From contig NZ_CP109434.1 in the NCBI RefSeq assembly GCF_036227105.1, positions 6,110,501 through 6,174,500 on the forward strand: a stretch of DNA of 64,000 nucleotides. The letters are read 5' to 3'. Below the pieces are notes generated by a model that had not been told where the DNA came from, made no database searches, and saw only the letters and a program-made list of their open reading frames with translations. This stretch comes from Amycolatopsis sp. NBC_01488 (GTDB lineage Bacteria; Actinomycetota; Actinomycetes; Mycobacteriales; Pseudonocardiaceae). The translations under genes were made by a program, and so were the position numbers. Shown piece by piece: positions 37,315 through 46,977 of this stretch (positions are counted from its first letter, which is position 1; each line of letters starts with the position of its first letter).

Positions 37315-38828
37315 ACGTCACTTTCAGAGTCGTTGTCGCTGGTGGGGAGGCCGAAGCTGGACCAGGCCGAGGTGCCCGGCTGGAGGCTGTGGTCCTCACT
37401 GGCCCGCGAGGGTTCGGCGGTGTCGCGGCCGGTGTTGTGGGTCAGGATGCGGATCAGGTCGTTCTCGGCGAACCGCCCGGCGATCGCCGCGATCCCCAGC
37501 GCCCGATCAACCTCCTCGGCGGGATGCAGCTTCGCCAGGGTGACTGCTTCGGCCATCTTCGGGCGGATCCGACGCGCGCCGGTGGCCGCGGCCTCGGTCA
37601 ACCAGGCTGCCGCGCCGCTGCCCAGCGCCAGGAACGCCGCCTCCTCCGCCGAGCTGGCTCGCGGGGTCCGGTCGCCGTGGTGATCGGGGCGTGGTGGGTA
37701 GTGCTCGTCCTTGATCGACGGGTTGCCCGGTGTCGAACGAGCGTGCCGGGCGACCTCGGCGGGGCCGTTGTCATCGACCGAGGTGACGATCAGGTCGTCG
37801 CCGTGGAAGCGGACCCAGACCCGGGTGTCGACCAGCTGGTGCGGCACCGAATACCGCACGCCCTCAACGGAGACGGTGCCGTCCCAGTTGACGCGCCGGG
37901 TGGTGCCGAACGCGACAGTGAACGGCTTACGGGTCAAGGGATGCAGCCGTTGGCGTTCCTCCGCGAGCGCTTCAACGGGGCGGCGGTGGGTCTCGCGGTG
38001 CGGCCGGTCGTTGACCTGCTCACAGAACTCCCGGCAGGCTGTCTCGAGCTCGCCGAAGCTGCGGTACTCCTCCAGCAGGTTGGTGTCGGTGGGCACCAGA
38101 TCGGCCTTCGCGATCCGGACCGTCGCCTCCGACCCGCCCTTGGTCTGCGGGTCCGCCGGGATGCAGGTGCGGATCGTCATCCCGTAGTGCCGGCCCACTT
38201 CGACGATGTCGGGGTTGCGGACCGCGATCGCCGCGATATGGTCCACCGACACTGTCTTTTCGTTGTCGGTCAACGCATACGTCGGAACACCGCCGATTCG
38301 TCGCAGGGTGGTGTCCAGGCACGCCACGATCGTCGGCAGGGTCTTGTCCATCACCGGGATCACCACCCGAAACCGCGACCACGCCAGCCACGCACACCAC
38401 AGCTGCGTCTGCCTACCGGCGATTTTCGGTCCGTGGCCCCAATCCCACTGCAACCACAGTCCGGGCTCCACGATCCACGGCCGGAACACTCGCCGCTGAC
38501 CGGCCCGCAACCGCTGTTTCACCTGCGCCACCACCCGTCGGGTGGTGCGTTCACCTCCGGTGAAGCCCATCGCGGTGATCCGCTGATGCACCACATCAGC
38601 GCGGACCCGGCCGTTGGAGCGCACCACCAGCTCCTCGATCTTCGGCAGGTACTCGTCGATCGGGCGAACGCGGTGCTCCCGCGCGACCGGTGCTTCACCG
38701 GCCTCCCGCAGGGCTACATACCGCGCGACGGTGTGGTGGTCACACCCCGCGAGCTCCGCCGCGGCGCGGTAACTCCCCGTGAGGTCATACGCCTCGAGGA
38801 TCTCCATGATCTCCCTGCTGCTCTTCAC
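37311..38828 (-). CDS. istA: IS21 transposase IstA
   Basis: The protein has 505 residues. An N-terminal helix-turn-helix (SYRAAAELAGCDHHTVARYV) and a second DNA-binding region precede the DDE core: Asp in QWDWGHG, Asp in YALTDNEKTV and Glu in KGGSEATVRI. A C-terminal beta-barrel-like segment starts near NWDGTVSVEGVRYSVPHQLV. It cuts and joins the IS ends using the multiple terminal repeats. There is no frameshift or stop. The family's length is about 390-510 residues. Confidence 0.93.
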   Translation of the reverse strand: MKSSREIMEILEAYDLTGSYRAAAELAGCDHHTVARYVALREAGEAPVAREHRVRPIDEYLPKIEELVVRSNGRVRADVVHQRITAMGFTGGERTTRRVVAQVKQRLRAGQRRVFRPWIVEPGLWLQWDWGHGPKIAGRQTQLWCAWLAWSRFRVVIPVMDKTLPTIVACLDTTLRRIGGVPTYALTDNEKTVSVDHIAAIAVRNPDIVEVGRHYGMTIRTCIPADPQTKGGSEATVRIAKADLVPTDTNLLEEYRSFGELETACREFCEQVNDRPHRETHRRPVEALAEERQRLHPLTRKPFTVAFGTTRRVNWDGTVSVEGVRYSVPHQLVDTRVWVRFHGDDLIVTSVDDNGPAEVARHARSTPGNPSIKDEHYPPRPDHHGDRTPRASSAEEAAFLALGSGAAAWLTEAAATGARRIRPKMAEAVTLAKLHPAEEVDRALGIAAIAGRFAENDLIRILTHNTGRDTAEPSRASEDHSLQPGTSAWSSFGLPTSDNDSESDV

Positions 38829-38959
38829 GTCGCGCAGCCTTGCCGCACGACATCCCGGACGATCTACCGGGGAGATATCTGGCCGTCCACGGGGAACCCG
38901 GTGGCCATCAGCGGGGCCTTATCTGGCCGCCTATGGGGAGTATTCACTGGCCACGGACA

Positions 38960-38965
38960 ATCCAG
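38960..38965. repeat. Target-site duplication ATCCAG, right of IS21
   Basis: Copy of the six bases at 36405-36410, directly adjacent to the ACA end of the IS21 element. Confidence 0.75.
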
Positions 38966-39126
38966 GTCACCGGTCATCGTCGGCCGACGTGACGCCATTA
39001 CGGGTGATCGCGGGTGTCGATCTTGCGCCGGTCGGACAGCCCAGCGAGGTGAGCGATTCACCGGTGGTTGCCATACTCTCGGCGTGACGACGGGACCCGG
39101 GAAGATCGATCTGTGCGAAGTGTGCG

Positions 39127-39540
39127 GTGTCTGTGGCGGGTGGGCGAATTCCCGAGGGCGTTGACATCAGGTTGCCCAGCGCCGCCCGGGTCTACGACTG
39201 GCTCCTGGGCGGCAGCCACAACTTCGACGCCGACCGCGCCGTCGGTGAAAAGGTCATGGCGGTCCTGCCGTCGGGTCGGCAGGTCGCCGCGTCCAACCGG
39301 GCGTTTCTGCGCCGCGCGGTGCGGTACATGATCACCCAGGGCATCACCCAGTTCTTGGGCCTGGGTTCCGGCATCCCGACCGTCGGCAACGTGCACGAGG
39401 TGGCCCAGCACGCGGATCCCGGACGCCGGGTCGTGTACGTGGACTACGACGAGGTCGCCGTCGCCCACAGCCGCCTCATCCTCGAGGGCAACCCGAACGC
39501 CACCGTGGTCGCGGCCGACCTGTGCCGCCCGCATGCGGCG
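39127..39540 (+). pseudogene. DUF574-family methyltransferase, truncated after the SAM site
   Basis: It starts MSVAGGRIPEGVDIRLP and AARVYDWLLGGSHNFDADRA. It keeps the SAM-binding region FLGLGSGIPTVGNVHEV and VVYVDYDEVAVAHSRLIL, then VVAADLCRP, where the homology ends near 39535. The remaining 140 or so residues of the family are replaced by part of a glycosidase gene in another frame. By eye it is a paralogue of the intact gene at 34401 but clearly diverged. The IS21 element lies just upstream, 160 bases away. Confidence 0.8.
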
Positions 39541-39970
39541 CTGACCTCGCCAGACGTGCAGACGACGACGAAGTCGACGTCCCCATGGGACAACGCCGGG
39601 CCCGGGCGTCCACGCTCGCGCTGCTGACCCTGCCCGGTTCCCAGTTCCTGTACCAGGGCGAGGAATTCGGCCTGCCCGAAGTGCTCGACCTCCCGGGGGG
39701 ACCGGTGCCAGGACCCAGCCTGGAACGGGTCCGGCGGAGCCGACTACGCCGCGACGGCTGCCGTATGCCGCTGCCCTGGTCCGCCGACGGCGCGAACTTC
39801 GGGTTCTCCCCGCCGGGTACCGCCGCGGCGCCCTGGCTGCCGCGACCGGACTGCTTCGCCGCGCACGCGGTGGACGGCCAGATCGGTGTCGACGGCTCCA
39901 CCCACTCGCTGCACCGGGCGGCCCTGCGGCTCAAGCGGACCGCGGTCGCGGCGGGGGAGACCTCGGTAAC
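39541..39970 (+). pseudogene. GH13 alpha-glucosidase, C-terminal fragment
   Basis: The frame shows RARASTLALLTLPGSQFLYQ then GEEFGLPEVLDLP, the conserved end of the catalytic barrel in oligo-1,6-/alpha-glucosidases. After a local double frameshift come RRDGCRMPLPWSADGANFGF and LHRAALRLKRT. The catalytic Asp and Glu lie in the missing N-terminal part. The fragment is joined directly to the DUF574 remnant, so the two mark a recombination point near 39540. Confidence 0.7.
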
Positions 39971-40024
39971 GAGTGGTCCCCGGCAACGCTGCCGCCTGGC
40001 TCGGGTATCCGCCGGCACAACAGC

Positions 40025-40061
40025 GCCGAGGCGGACCCCGCTGATGGGTGTCCGCCTCGGC
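40025..40061. terminator. Hairpin with 11-bp perfect stem at the end of the DUF11 gene
   Basis: GCCGAGGCGGA (40025-40035) pairs with TCCGCCTCGGC (40051-40061) around a 15-base loop that can add C-G pairs. It lies 33 bases beyond the stop of the minus-strand gene at 40094, in the right place for its terminator. Confidence 0.6.
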
Positions 40062-40093
40062 ACTGTCTGGTCACCGGTGTTGCCGGGTGGTGG

Positions 40094-43000
40094 TCACTTG
40101 GGGCCGACCGTCCAGCTCGCCGTGTTGTTGGTGGTGATCGGATCGGTGGTCGCGGAGCCGACCTTGTCGGTGGCCGTCTGGATCTTCTGGTTGCCCTGGA
40201 AGAAGTAGACGACCTGGACCGAGCGGTTGGCCGCCGCGGCCAAGGTGGCGTAACTGCACGTCACGGTGGTGGCCGTGCCGGTCGCCGTGTGGGTGCACGC
40301 GGCTCCGCCGTTGTCGGAGACGTAGTTGCCGACCTTGGTGCCGGGCAGGGTGATGGTCAACACCGCGGCCTGCGCGTCGGACGGGCCGTTGTCGGTGATC
40401 GTCGCGGTGTAGGTCACCGTGCTGGATGGCTGGTACACGTGCGATGGTGCGGTGATCGCCGCGGCCAGGTCGGCGCTGGTCTGCACCTTGGTCGGGGCGG
40501 TGGCGGCGTTGTTGGCGCCGTTGGGATCGCCGCTGCTGGTGCTGACGGTCGCGGTGGTGGTCAGGGTGCTGCCGCTGGGTGCGGAGGGACTGACCAGGAC
40601 CTGGGTGTAGACGGTGACGGACTGCCCGGGATCCAGGTCGTTGAGCTGACACTGGATCTGGTGCGGGTTGCCCACCACCTGCGCGCAGGTGCCGGCTCCA
40701 CCGTTGGAGATGCTCGCCGACTGGAAGGTGACGTTGTTGTCGAGGTTTTCCAGCAGCGTCGTCGTCCGGGCGGTGGACGGCCCGGTGTTGCTGACCGTCG
40801 CCGTGTAGGTCAGCGAGGTGCCGGCGGTCACCGGATCGGGCGAGTCGGCCAGTGCGACGCCGAGGTCGGCCTGGGTGGCGACCGTGGTGTCGGTGTGCGC
40901 GAAGTTGTTCGAGTTGTTCGGATCGAGCGTCGCGCTGCTGACCGAGGCGTCGGCGTGCAGTGTCCCGGTGGTGCGCGGCCCGACGGTCGTCACGATCGTC
41001 ATGGTCGCGGTGGCACCGGGGCCGAGCAGATCCAGCCCGCAGGTGGCCGGCTGGAACGGATCGCCGGGCACCCCCGTGTTGCAGCTCGAGCCGGACGGCA
41101 GGGTGATCGACGTGACGCTCACCCCGGCGGGCAGCGCGTCCTTGAGCACCACGTTCTTCGCCGTCGACGGACCGGCGTTGCGCACGGTCACCGCGAAGGT
41201 CAGCGTCTGGCCCGCGATCACCGGGTTCGGGTCGGCCGTGGCCGAGGTGATCTGCAGGTCGGCCAGCGCGGTCACCGGCAGGGACGCGCTCTGGCTGTTG
41301 TTGGCGCTGTTCGGGTCAGGCGTGTCCGCGGTCGCGGTGGCCTTGTCGCTGATGGTCTGGCCTTCGCTGGCGATGTAGCCCACCACCAGGGTCGCCCGGC
41401 CCGGCCCGCCCGGAGTGGCCGGTCCGAGGTTGCCGAGCTGGCAGGTGATCGACGCGCTGGTCGTGTTCGGCGGCGGCAGCGCACCGCAGCTGCCCTGGCT
41501 CGGGGTCGCCGAGCTCATGGTGAACGAGCCGTCGGAGGTCGCGGTGTCGGTGAGCGCGATGTTGCGCGAGGTGGACGGGCCGTTGTTGTCGACGTAGATC
41601 GTGCACTTGCCGGATTGCCCGGCCAGCACACTGGTGTCGCAGGACTTGTTGACCGCGAGGTCGGCCTGCTCGTTGACGATCACGGACGCCGACGCGGAGT
41701 TGTTGCCCGTGTTCGGGTCGAACTGGTCCGCGCTGACCGTCGCCGTGTCGGTGACCGTGCCCGGCCCGGAGCTGGGCACGTCGTAGCCCGCATCGAGCTG
41801 GGTGCGGATCTGGATCGGCACCGACGCGCCGGACGCGAGCGTGCCGAGGTCACACCGCACGTGCTGGCCGGTGATCGTGCAGTTCGGCGGGGTGGCGACC
41901 GCGAACGGGACGTCCCCGGCGGGCAGGTCGTCGAGCGTCCGATGCCCGCCGTGTCCTTGCCGGTCTGCGACCCGCTGCCGTCCTTGATCCTGAGCTCGCC
42001 CTGCGGCAGCAGGCCGAGCGGGTCACCGGCGAGGCGCCCGCTGGCGCGGATCGACGGGTAGATCTTCGGGTCGAGCGCGGTCGGCGTGGCCGGTGCGCTG
42101 GACACGCTGTAGCCGAGCGCGACGTTGCCCGCCTTGTCCATCGCCATGCTGCCCATCCACCGGTGCGCGTTGTCCGGTGCGTAGGTGCCCTGCTGGTACA
42201 GCGTCCAGTTCGGGCTGCCGGAGCGGCGCAGCTCGTACCAGCGGACCCCCGCGTGGCCGGCGCCGTCGACGTTGACGGTGTGGTTGACCACCATCGTCTC
42301 GTGATCGCCGAAGTTGCGGTACTGCAACCGGAACATCAGCCGGTCCGACAACGGATCGAGAGTCTGTGTGGTGTCCGGTTGCGGGATCCCCGACAGGCTC
42401 GAGTTGAAGTTCGCGACGGGTCACGTCGGGCAGCTGGGTGATCGTCGAGTTCGCGGGAACCTGCCAGTCGACGTGCATCGCGAAAACTGCGCAAGGTGTT
42501 TCCGCCGGTGAAGCGGGTGATCGTTTCCGGTGCGCCGAACGCGGGCAGCGTAGCCCCGTCGAGGTCGGCCGGCAGCAGCTGGTTGTCGCTGCCCAGGTGG
42601 GAGAAACCGTCGCCGTTGTTGAGCCCGAGTCCGGTGTCGCAGCCGAAGCAGACGAAACCGGCCGGATTGCCGTTGAGCATGTTCGCGCGGTCGAAGGCGT
42701 ACACCCCGCCCGGTCCGGCGTCGCCGTTCCAGTTGAAGGTGAAGTAGTAGCCGTCCGGCCAGATGCCCATCTTCGGGTAGTCGTTGAAACGCTGGTTGCT
42801 GACCAGGAAGTCGTACAGATACCAGCCTCCGGTCACCGGGTCCGCGGTCTTCGACACCGCGATGCACTGGTGGAACGGCGCGATCGGGTTGTTGCTGCTG
42901 TCCACATTGAACGCGAACTGGCTGATCACCCAGCGGTCGGCGAGCGCGTCGTGGCGGACGACACCGTCGCCCCTGTTCGTGGTGACACACAGGCTGGTGG

Positions 43001-43110
43001 CCGGCTGGAAGGCCGACCACAGGCCATTGGTCGCCAGGGGTGTCGGCACCGGCGGGGTCCCTGCGGTCAGCAGCCCACTCCCGGGATTGCGTTTGTCATA
43101 GATCTGGATC
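40094..43110 (-). pseudogene. Large secreted DUF11-repeat protein, truncated and frameshifted
   Basis: The N-terminal part (about 43110-42490) reads SLCVTTNRGDGVVRHDALAD and CIAVSKTADPVTGGWYLYDF, a propeller-like domain without its start or signal peptide. Frameshifts occur near 42485, 42425 and 41940. The long C-terminal frame (41860-40094) has five DUF11/CARDB-type Ig-like repeats of about 110 residues each, recognisable by ADL-x-V/I starts and DPN-x-x-NN ends, such as NTGNNSASASV and DPNSANNSQSASL. It is probably a cell-surface or secreted protein. At 43110 it meets the NRPS remnant on the other strand, a clear rearrangement point. Confidence 0.75.
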
Positions 43111-43116
43111 GAGGGC

Positions 43117-43443
43117 CGGAAGCCGCGTACTCCCCGGGAACAACAGCTGTGCGAGCTGTACGCGGAGATCCTGGCACTGCCCGAGGTCGGTATCGACGAC
43201 AGCTTCTTCGACCTCGGTGGGCACTCGCTGCTCGCCGCCCGGCTGCTGGCTCGGATCCGGACGGCGATGAACGTCGAAGTGTCGATTCGCGACCTGTTCA
43301 ACTACCCCACCGTGGCCGGGCTGACCACCTCGGCGAACTTCGAGGCCGGTCGGTCCCGGCCGATGTTGCGGCGTCGTACGCGTGAAGGGCAGCTCCTGCA
43401 CCCGCGACGAAATTCCGCTGTAGCCGAAGGAGCACAGCCGTGA
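43117..43443 (+). pseudogene. NRPS carrier-protein domain, 3' end of a lost synthetase gene
   Basis: The frame encodes TPREQQLCELYAEILALPEV and GIDDSFFDLGGHSLLAARLL, a peptidyl-carrier domain. The Ser of LGGHSLL takes the phosphopantetheine arm. It ends with a 30-residue tail and TGA at 43441-43443, which overlaps the next gene's GTG. Everything upstream (the adenylation domain and so on) is gone, replaced by the DUF11 gene at 43110. The short coupling shows that the two NRPS genes formed one operon. Confidence 0.8.
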
Positions 43444-45600
43444 TCCCTCTTTCGTTCGCCCAACGGGGACTCTGGTTCCTCCACCAGCTGGACCCGAAGG
43501 ACACCGCGTACCACGTCCCGATGGTTTGGCGGTTCTCCGCCCCGCTCGACGAACCCGCGCTCGCTTCGGCACTGCACGACGTCGTACTCCGGCACGAAAG
43601 CCTGCGCACCCGCTTTCCATCCGTGCACGGAGAACCCAGCCAGCACGTGGTACCCGCCGCGGAACTGGCCCCGATCCTGACATCCGTGCCCGCCCAGGTG
43701 GCCGATCCGATAGTGCGTGAGGTCGTGGAGCGCCCGTTCGACCTGGCTATGGACATCCCGCTGCGTGCCGAGCTCGTCTGGACAGGCGCCGACGAGGGCG
43801 TGCTCGCCGTGGTGGCACACCACATCGCTTTCGACGGCTGGTCCGAGGACGTGTTCTGGCGCGACCTCGGCACCGCCTACGCGACCCGCACAGCAGGCGA
43901 AGCGCCGTCCTGGCCGGAGCTGCCCGTGCAATACGCCGACTACACGCTGTGGCAGCACGAACTGCTGGGCAACGGTGAAGAAGCGGGCAGTCTCCTGGCG
44001 AAGCACCTGGACTACTGGCGTTCCACCCTGGCCGACGCATCCCGGGAAACGGGCCTGCCACTCGATCGCAGGTCGCAGGACGCCACCGCCCGTGAAGTCG
44101 CCTTCGAGATCGAACCGGCCGTGCACCGGGCTCTGCTCGAGCTGGCGTCGTGCACCGGCACCACGATGTTCATGATCACCCACGCCGCGATCGCGGCACT
44201 GGTGACACGTCTGGGAGGCCGCACCGACCTCTCGCTAGGCACCGTCGTTTCCGGCCGGTCGGACGAGGCGTTGCACGATCTGGTCGGCTACTTCACCAAC
44301 ACTCTGGTCCTCCGTACCGACACATCAGGGGACCTCACCTTCGCCGACCTGCTCCAGCAGATCCGCGAAGTCGACCTGTCCGCGTTCGCGAACCAGGAGG
44401 TGCCGTTCGAGAAGGTCGTCGAAGCCGTCAATCCGGTTCGTCTGCAGGACAGCACGCCGCTGTTCGAGATCTTTTTCCAGTACGGCTCACCGTACCTGCC
44501 GATCCTCGACATGGGCGGGATCGAGCTGCACGAGGTGACGTTCGAGAACAAGACCGCAACATTCGACCTGAACATCTGCCTCAACGAGGAACGAACCGCA
44601 AACGGTGAGCCGGGAAGAATTCTGGGCACGATCACGTATCGAGCCGACCTGTTCGACGGCGGCACGATCACCACCATGGCGAACGGACTCGTGCGGACGC
44701 TGGAGTCGGCGGCAGCGGATCCCGATGTCCGGATCCGCGTGATCGAGGTGGTCGACCCCCGGGAGCGTCACCGCTTGCTGAAGGAGTGGAACGACACGGC
44801 ACGCCCACGCCGGGACGTATCGGTGGCCGAACTCGTCGAGGCGCAGGTCGGGCGAACTCCGGAAGCCCCGGCGGTGGAGGACGACGGTGTCCTGCTGAGT
44901 TACCGGGAGCTGAACGAGCGTGCCAACCAGCTCGCCGACGAGCTGATCCGGCGGGGAGCCGGGCCGGAGCGGATCGTCGCGGTGATGGCGAACCGTTCGG
45001 CGGAACTGGTGGCCGCCGTGCTGGCCGTTCTCAAGGTCGGCGCGGCGTACCTCCCGATCGATCCGGCCTATCCGGCCGAGCGGATCGCGACCATGTTCGC
45101 CGATGCCGCGCCTGCGATGGTGCTGACCACGACCGGCGCCGCGGGTGACCTGCGCACCCCCTGCGCTCGTTTGCTGCTGGACAGCACCGCGACGGCCTCT
45201 GGTGCCGGGAGCAACCCCACGGATGCGGAGCGAGTGACACCACTCCTGGCCGAGCACCCGGCCTACGTGATCTACACCTCGGGTTCCACCGGTACTCCCA
45301 AGGGTGTCGTGATGACGCACGGTGCGTTGGTGAACCTCCTGACTTGGCGCTGTGCCGGGGCGCCGACCGGTCAGGATCTGCGTACCGCGATGTTCACGAT
45401 GATCAGCTTCGACGTGTCCGTCGTCGAGATCCTCGCCACGCTGCTGTGCGGCGGTTGCCTGGTGATACCGGACAACGACACCCGTCGCGACATGAGGTTG
45501 TTCACTCATTGGCTCGATGCCTACGCAATCACCGAACTCAATGCGCCGGCTCCGGTCATCGACGCGGTCTGTGAAGCTTCGATCAGTGCTGGTCTCGATC
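43440..45600 (+). pseudogene. NRPS gene: condensation domain plus truncated adenylation domain
   Basis: GTG 43440 overlaps the upstream stop. Residues 1-430 are a complete condensation domain: PLSFAQRGLWFLHQLDP, catalytic HHIAFDG at 127-133, and VPFEKVVEAVNP. Residues 445-720 begin an adenylation domain: LSYRELNERANQLADELI, A3 YTSGSTGTPKG near 610, and A4 FTMISFDVSVVEI. Homology stops at LNAPAPVIDAVCEASISAGL near 45600; the A5-A10 motifs, carrier domain and any thioesterase are missing. The frame runs on without meaning to 45740. No peptide can be made, and the substrate code is incomplete. Confidence 0.88.
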
Positions 45601-45604
45601 CAGG

Positions 45605-45952
45605 GTGCAACAGCTGGTCAAAGGCGTGGGGGAAGCAGCCGGCACACCCGGCACCGACGAACATGAGGCCTTGCGCCTGGTGGAACGCGACCTTGGGACG
45701 GCAATGGGACGGAGCGAGCTGCTCAGTGCAACCGGTTTGACCGACGACGAGCGGTTGTCACGTGCTTTCGGCGGGATCCTTTCGATGGGTGTCTCGGAAC
45801 GGTTCTCCAGGGGTGATCTCGACGTGGCGGCTGGGTTCGCGGTCGACGAGCCCGAGAAGGAAGTGGAGTGCTTGATCGCACTCCAGGCGTTCAACGTCGA
45901 AGATGGCCTTTACACGCCCGAGCCGACGCTGGTCAGGTGCTGGCCAGAGTGA
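45605..45952 (+). CDS. Hypothetical protein at the NRPS breakpoint
   Basis: I do not recognise this 115-residue frame from GTG 45605. It is acidic and looks structured (HEALRLVERDLGTAMGRSEL; RFSRGDLDVAAGFAVDEPEK). It begins exactly where NRPS homology stops and has no ribosome site, so it is probably the C-terminal part of a foreign gene fused by the rearrangement, not a full gene. An inverted repeat follows its stop. Confidence 0.35.
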   Translation: MQQLVKGVGEAAGTPGTDEHEALRLVERDLGTAMGRSELLSATGLTDDERLSRAFGGILSMGVSERFSRGDLDVAAGFAVDEPEKEVECLIALQAFNVEDGLYTPEPTLVRCWPE

Positions 45953-45969
45953 GTCGGGCTGTGGCGAAC

Positions 45970-46018
45970 GACCGGTTCCTCGTGGTGCGCGGAGTGTTGC
46001 GCTTCACGAGGACCGGTC
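45970..46018. terminator. Long inverted repeat after the breakpoint gene
   Basis: GACCGGTTCCTCGTG (45970-45984) pairs with CACGAGGACCGGTC (46005-46018) with one bulged T and a 20-base loop. It lies between convergent genes (45605, plus; Vsr, minus) and may end transcription from both. Confidence 0.45.
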
Positions 46019-46099
46019 GACTGGCCAAACGACTCTTCGGCGTGACGCTGTGAGAAGCCGGGCGAGCTCTTGCTGCGCGAGGTGCTCCGAGGTCGCTGG

Positions 46100-46594
46100 C
46101 TAATCTTCGTCAGGTGCCGCTGCGAAGCGGCGGCGGGTGCTTCGCTTCACCGTCAGCTTTCTCGCGCGGGTGACATGCTCCAAACGTGTTGCGGCTTCGA
46201 CAGGATCTTCGTGCTCCCAGATTCTGACGACCAACCACCCCATCGCAGCCAAGACAGCGTCGGTATCGCGGTCACGCCTGGCGATACCGCGGAGTTTGAG
46301 CCGCCACCAGCTCCTGTTCGCAACGGGAAGGTGACCGTGTTCGGGGCAGGAGTGCCAGAAACAACCGTCGACGAAGACTGCGATGCGCGTGCCTCGCAGG
46401 AGCACATCGACCCGACGGCGCCGATTCCCGCCTGGAACCGGCTGGTCGACGATGAATCGAAGACCTCGGCGGTGTAGCGCACGCCGGAGCGCGATCTCCG
46501 GCCGGGTGCCTGACCTCCTGGTCCGGCGCATCACGGTGGAAGCGGCTGCAGATGACGCCGGCGGTGCGGGACCGGGATCCAGGTGTCGGTACAC
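46100..46594 (-). CDS. vsr: Very short patch repair endonuclease (Vsr family)
   Basis: A GTG at 46594 gives 164 residues. It has the Vsr landmarks: TRPEIALRRALHRRGLRF, RRVDVLLRGTRIAVFVDGCF with the metal-binding Asp, FWHSCPEHGHLP with the zinc-site Cys and His, WWRLKLRGIARRDRDT and GWLVVRIWEHE. Vsr nicks next to T:G mismatches formed by deamination of 5-methylcytosine. It usually sits beside a C5 cytosine methyltransferase gene; none is visible here. The gene looks intact and is the only undamaged one within several kilobases. Confidence 0.9.
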   Translation of the reverse strand: MYRHLDPGPAPPASSAAASTVMRRTRRSGTRPEIALRRALHRRGLRFIVDQPVPGGNRRRRVDVLLRGTRIAVFVDGCFWHSCPEHGHLPVANRSWWRLKLRGIARRDRDTDAVLAAMGWLVVRIWEHEDPVEAATRLEHVTRARKLTVKRSTRRRFAAAPDED

Positions 46595-46977
46595 ACGAGG
46601 ACTCTCTCAGCAAGGTCCGACAGAATCAGCCGCTTCCGCTTGCACTGGAAGCGGGGACCGGGCAGGCGCTGTCTGCCGCAGCCGATCGGGCAACTTCGGT
46701 TGTCCAAGCGACTTGTATGCCGTTCGCAGATTCGTGTGGTCGGGCAGAGTGCTTCGTCAGCCAGCGCAGCCGTGACTACAGCTGCAGGTCAACCGCGAAC
46801 CTCAAGGTGGGGTTATAGATCAACTCGGTCCTCGGACACAAATACGTGGGAGATCTCCCAAACCACAGAGTAACTGGCCCGCTACGGCAGGTTTTCTCGC
46901 GTTCAGCTCCCGCCGGTCTCGGCTACGCTGATCTTGAACGCGCCCTCCCTTCGCGCAGCACGCCGGGGAGGTGTCGC
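46595..46977. other. Divergent intergenic region (Vsr / AbrB-like)
   Basis: No gene supported. Promoters for the two divergent genes should lie here. A lower-GC patch lies at about 46780-46880. Confidence 0.35.

Larger units (their letters stand above)
36411..38959 (-). mobile_element. IS21-family insertion sequence, apparently intact (2549 bp)
   Basis: The ends begin TGTCAATGGTCAG (left) and TGTCCGTGGCCAG (right, read inward). Each end carries several internal copies of a motif like CGGCCAGAT-N3-TCCCC, the multiple terminal repeats typical of IS21. IstA (37311-38828) and IstB (36523-37314) are full length and overlap by four bases. The element is flanked by the 6-bp duplication ATCCAG. It is the only complete, undamaged transposable element in the window and may be active. 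Confidence 0.92.

Noticed and set aside
40289..42061. Open frame of 590 codons on the plus strand
   Set aside because: Its composition is Gly/Arg/Val repeats opposite the DUF11 repeats; it has no family motif.
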